Shown: piece by piece, positions 5,414 through 7,038 of the stretch
How positions within the stretch are numbered: position 1 is the stretch's first letter
Layout: each line of letters opens with the position of its first letter
Assembly (NCBI GenBank): GCA_021785315.1
Contig: JAJYFX010000094.1
Coordinates: 1-7,038, forward strand
Direction: 5' to 3'
DNA from: Actinomycetes bacterium
GTDB lineage: Bacteria > Actinomycetota > Acidimicrobiia > Acidimicrobiales > Acidimicrobiaceae
DNA length: 7,038 nucleotides
Notes under the pieces: model-generated
What the model was told of the DNA's origin: nothing
What the model saw: the letters and a program-made list of their open reading frames with translations, nothing else
The model's database searches: none
Program-made: the position numbers and the translations under genes

Positions 5414-6276
5414 CCAGACTTCCGCCCGATGACTTTCGCTCAACACGCGCTTACCTACCCGACGAAGCGTTTGCTCTGGTATCTGATAAACCTGATCCTC
5501 CAATCGATCGGATTGACGAGAAGGATTGGAAAGGGATGATCGCGCTGGCGGATGACGTTGTCTTGAGGACAACATCGTTCCAGGGTAAGCTTGCCGGTCA
5601 TTGTTACGACGCATGGGCTGCGGTGGTCGATACTTTTCCTCAGAAAAGATTCGAAGAGCCACCTGTTTTTGAGGCTTTGCTCGATCTTTCGGATTACCTT
5701 CAATCATCAAGTTTTTCAGCAATGCATGGCTTTTATCGGCAGGCTTTTGCAACCTTGCGTTCTGCAATCGAGATAATGGTTGTGACTACTCGGTTCTCCC
5801 TATTTGATGGACACGCGGCTCTTCAATCATGGCGCCATGAGGAGGACTCGGCCGCGCGAATTTACTTTACGAAAGACCTCGATCAGCTGGCCAAGAACAG
5901 TGAAGTGGTGCGACTCAATCAGGCAATGGCTCCAACTGTGTTCATCAATGGAGAGGGACGTCAACGCGAAGGGTGGGTTTGGGCGACCTACCAATGTCTC
6001 AGCAAATTTACACACGGCATTCCCGGTTACACTGACGGTGAACTATGGATGAGTAATGGGCCAGTTTGGGTGGACTGGGTATTTGCTCTTTACATTCAAA
6101 TGATGCGAGAGGTGCTCGGAATCTCGGTGTTGCTCGCCCGTCTGGGTGATCCAGAACTTGATCTGGGAAGTGATATTCTTCAGCTGTTCTCCTTCGACGG
6201 AGAGACGTGGATCCCAGGTTTCCGAAGAGCACTCAACGCGCTTGGGGTTGGCTTTCCAGGAACTGCTGAGGCGTAG
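5410..6276 (+). CDS. All-helical protein of unknown function, third gene of the operon
   Basis: This 288-residue protein begins inside the stop of the previous gene (ATGA, 5410-5413) and has no near ribosome binding site of its own, so it is probably made by translational coupling in step with the effector. It is mostly helical. Visible landmarks are FYRQAFATLRSAIE (residues 108-121), with the R-S-x-x-E pattern, and CLSKFTHG (196-203). Together these resemble the widespread DUF5677-like helical proteins, which carry a similar R-S-A-L-E helix and an S-x-x-x-H-G segment. A relationship to HEPN ribonucleases is possible but the canonical R-x4-6-H motif is not clear. No signal peptide is visible, and the hydrophobic helix at about 222-245 is probably buried rather than membrane-spanning. 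The tight overlap points to a physical or regulatory partner of the deoxyribosyltransferase-like protein. Confidence 0.85.
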   Translation: MTRLPPDDFRSTRAYLPDEAFALVSDKPDPPIDRIDEKDWKGMIALADDVVLRTTSFQGKLAGHCYDAWAAVVDTFPQKRFEEPPVFEALLDLSDYLQSSSFSAMHGFYRQAFATLRSAIEIMVVTTRFSLFDGHAALQSWRHEEDSAARIYFTKDLDQLAKNSEVVRLNQAMAPTVFINGEGRQREGWVWATYQCLSKFTHGIPGYTDGELWMSNGPVWVDWVFALYIQMMREVLGISVLLARLGDPELDLGSDILQLFSFDGETWIPGFRRALNALGVGFPGTAEA

Positions 6277-6403
6277 ACCAGGTCGGGTCGGGCAAGGCGG
6301 TGGAACATTCGGTCACAATGCTCTAAGTGAGGCGCTCTCGAGAACCCACACATCGACTGACAGCTTTATGTTTTCGCTACCGAGAGGCTAGCGAAGGACA
6401 GAA
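6277..6403. other. Short intergenic region downstream of the operon
   Basis: No gene or clear intrinsic terminator is visible between the operon's last stop and the small ORF at 6404. The only structure is the hairpin at 6373-6395. Confidence 0.5.
6373..6395 (+). repeat. Inverted repeat overlapping a ribosome binding site
   Basis: TTCGCTA at 6373-6379 and TAGCGAA at 6389-6395 are perfect 7-bp arms around nine bases. The right arm overlaps the first two bases of AAGGA (6394-6398), the ribosome binding site of the ORF at 6404. In RNA the stem could partly hide that site. As DNA it could be an operator. Confidence 0.6.
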
Positions 6404-6628
6404 ATGACGGCATGTGTATTTTCTGAGGTGACTTCGTGCCCAACGAACGATTATGGAATGACGCTGTTTAGATGTCAGGCGACAGATTCATTCGGAGGAC
6501 GGTTGCAAATTACTGGCATGAACGTACGTTCATGGAATCCTGTAGTAACTTTCTCAGCCAGTTCGGTCGTTATACTGTGCGGTCAATATGTTGGCTCTGA
6601 TAAGTTCTCCTACAGATGCACAACTTAA
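6404..6628 (+). CDS. Small hypothetical protein
   Basis: This 74-residue ORF is supported mainly by its signals: AAGGA at 6394-6398 sits five bases before the ATG. The product is not recognised. It has four cysteines and alternating polar and hydrophobic stretches (GGRLQITG, VVTFSASSVVILCG) that suggest beta structure. It contains the 18-bp palindrome at 6517-6534, which argues that part of this region may be regulatory rather than coding. It may be a real small accessory gene or a remnant. Confidence 0.3.
   Translation: MTACVFSEVTSCPTNDYGMTLFRCQATDSFGGRLQITGMNVRSWNPVVTFSASSVVILCGQYVGSDKFSYRCTT
6517..6534. promoter_or_regulatory. Perfect 18-bp palindrome, operator-like
   Basis: CATGAACGTACGTTCATG equals its own reverse complement. 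Even-length palindromes of this size suit a dimeric repressor such as a TetR-type protein. A good -10 (TATACT, 6571-6576) follows 36 bases later, but no matching -35 is clear. No regulator gene is in the window. The function is inferred only from symmetry. Confidence 0.5.
6571..6576 (+). promoter_or_regulatory. Possible -10 box upstream of the last ORF
   Basis: TATACT matches five of six -10 bases. It lies about 140 bases upstream of the ATG at 6715. The -35 position is poor (ACTTTC at 6548-6553), so this is weak unless an activator binds the palindrome centred about 50 bases upstream. Confidence 0.2.
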
Positions 6629-6714
6629 GGCGAGATTGGCTGAAGAGGAGCTCAACTCAATAAACCCGAGTGACATTCGAGGTTGCAACACAAGTGGCCA
6701 GCGATGAGGACAAA

Positions 6715-7032
6715 ATGGATGTTACTGACTTTGCCGCAATTATTAAGCTGTTGGACTTCTTCGAAAAGGCGGGCGGGCGTTTTGGCGACGTTGTGCGCAA
6801 CAGGCGTAAATCTAGGAATCGTCAGCGCAATGCTCGTACGGATCTCCGCCGGTTGGTGGAGGATATAAAGTCCGAATGCAAGCGAGCTCTATCGATCACT
6901 GACCCGAGATCTCGGGACGACGTCATACACGGTCATTTGCAAAGTACAGATGGGATGCCGAGTAGGTCGAGCGTGAGATCTGGCATGCGAGCGAGTTGGC
7001 GGGTCGCTGCTGCGATGTTGACTGATCGGTAG
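6715..7032 (+). CDS. Hypothetical basic protein
   Basis: This 105-residue ORF has GAGGA (6706-6710) four bases before its ATG, a good start signal, so 6715 is preferred over the GTG at 6670. The N-terminal part is protein-like: an amphipathic helix (FAAIIKLLDFFEKAG) and then a strongly basic helix rich in arginine (RNRRKSRNRQRNARTDLRRL). The last 35 or so residues are low in structure-forming pattern and rich in serine, arginine and methionine, so the frame may have been shifted and the original end lost. I do not recognise the family. A nucleic-acid-binding role is possible from charge alone. Confidence 0.5.
   Translation: MDVTDFAAIIKLLDFFEKAGGRFGDVVRNRRKSRNRQRNARTDLRRLVEDIKSECKRALSITDPRSRDDVIHGHLQSTDGMPSRSSVRSGMRASWRVAAAMLTDR
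6903..6916. repeat. 14-bp perfect palindrome
   Basis: CCCGAGATCTCGGG is self-complementary and lies inside the last ORF. One palindrome of this length is not unexpected by chance in a window of this size, so it may mean nothing. Confidence 0.5.
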
Positions 7033-7038
7033 GTCGCG

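Noticed and set aside
5396..5767. 123-codon minus-strand ORF opposite the third operon gene
   Set aside because: Shadow frame. The plus-strand gene is supported by the ATGA overlap and by protein-like helices.
1..7038. CRISPR array or second tRNA-end attachment site
   Set aside because: No regularly spaced repeats and no second copy of the tRNA 3' sequence were found in the window. The far boundary must be outside it.

Overview
The window looks like one end of an integrated genomic island in a bacterium, most likely an actinomycete (Actinomycetota). That placement is an inference. It rests on the style of the integrase, on the N-terminal domain of the deoxyribosyltransferase-like protein, and on two genes whose ATG lies 6-7 bases after a -10-like hexamer with no Shine-Dalgarno sequence (a leaderless arrangement). 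Base composition looks roughly half GC by eye, and no marker gene fixes the species.

Layout. (1) 1-145: an intact tRNA-Lys(CTT) gene with encoded CCA and a plausible promoter. It is followed after about 50 bases, in the same direction, by a complete tyrosine recombinase (198-1328), the classic tRNA-3'-end integration arrangement. (2) 1329-1931: about 600 bases with no intact gene. This stretch holds a hairpin just after the integrase stop, a 12-bp tandem repeat, several copies of GTCACTGA, and a frameshifted AbrB/MazE-type antitoxin pseudogene (1728-1882), possibly with a scrap of its toxin. (3) 1932-2915, minus strand: a TIR-domain protein with a C-terminal domain that resembles an OB fold. 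(4) 2966-3109: what looks like the surviving C-terminus of a second copy of the next gene. (5) 3152-6276, plus strand: three genes in a row, the last two overlapping by ATGA. They are a PD-(D/E)XK-like protein, a protein with a C-terminal nucleoside 2-deoxyribosyltransferase/TIR-like domain, and an all-helical protein of unknown function. (6) 6277-7038: a gene-poor tail with two small ORFs that have good ribosome binding sites, a hairpin touching one of those sites, and a perfect 18-bp palindrome.

How it fits together. The island appears to be a defence locus that has been overwritten more than once. Remnants of a toxin-antitoxin pair and of a nuclease-like gene flank the TIR gene. The TIR protein (predicted NAD+-consuming effector) and the three-gene operon are divergent neighbours. 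The operon is the best candidate here for an undescribed immune system: it pairs a nuclease-fold protein whose ExK lysine is missing with a nucleotide/NAD-type glycosidase-like effector and a helical partner. None of these functions is proved by sequence alone.
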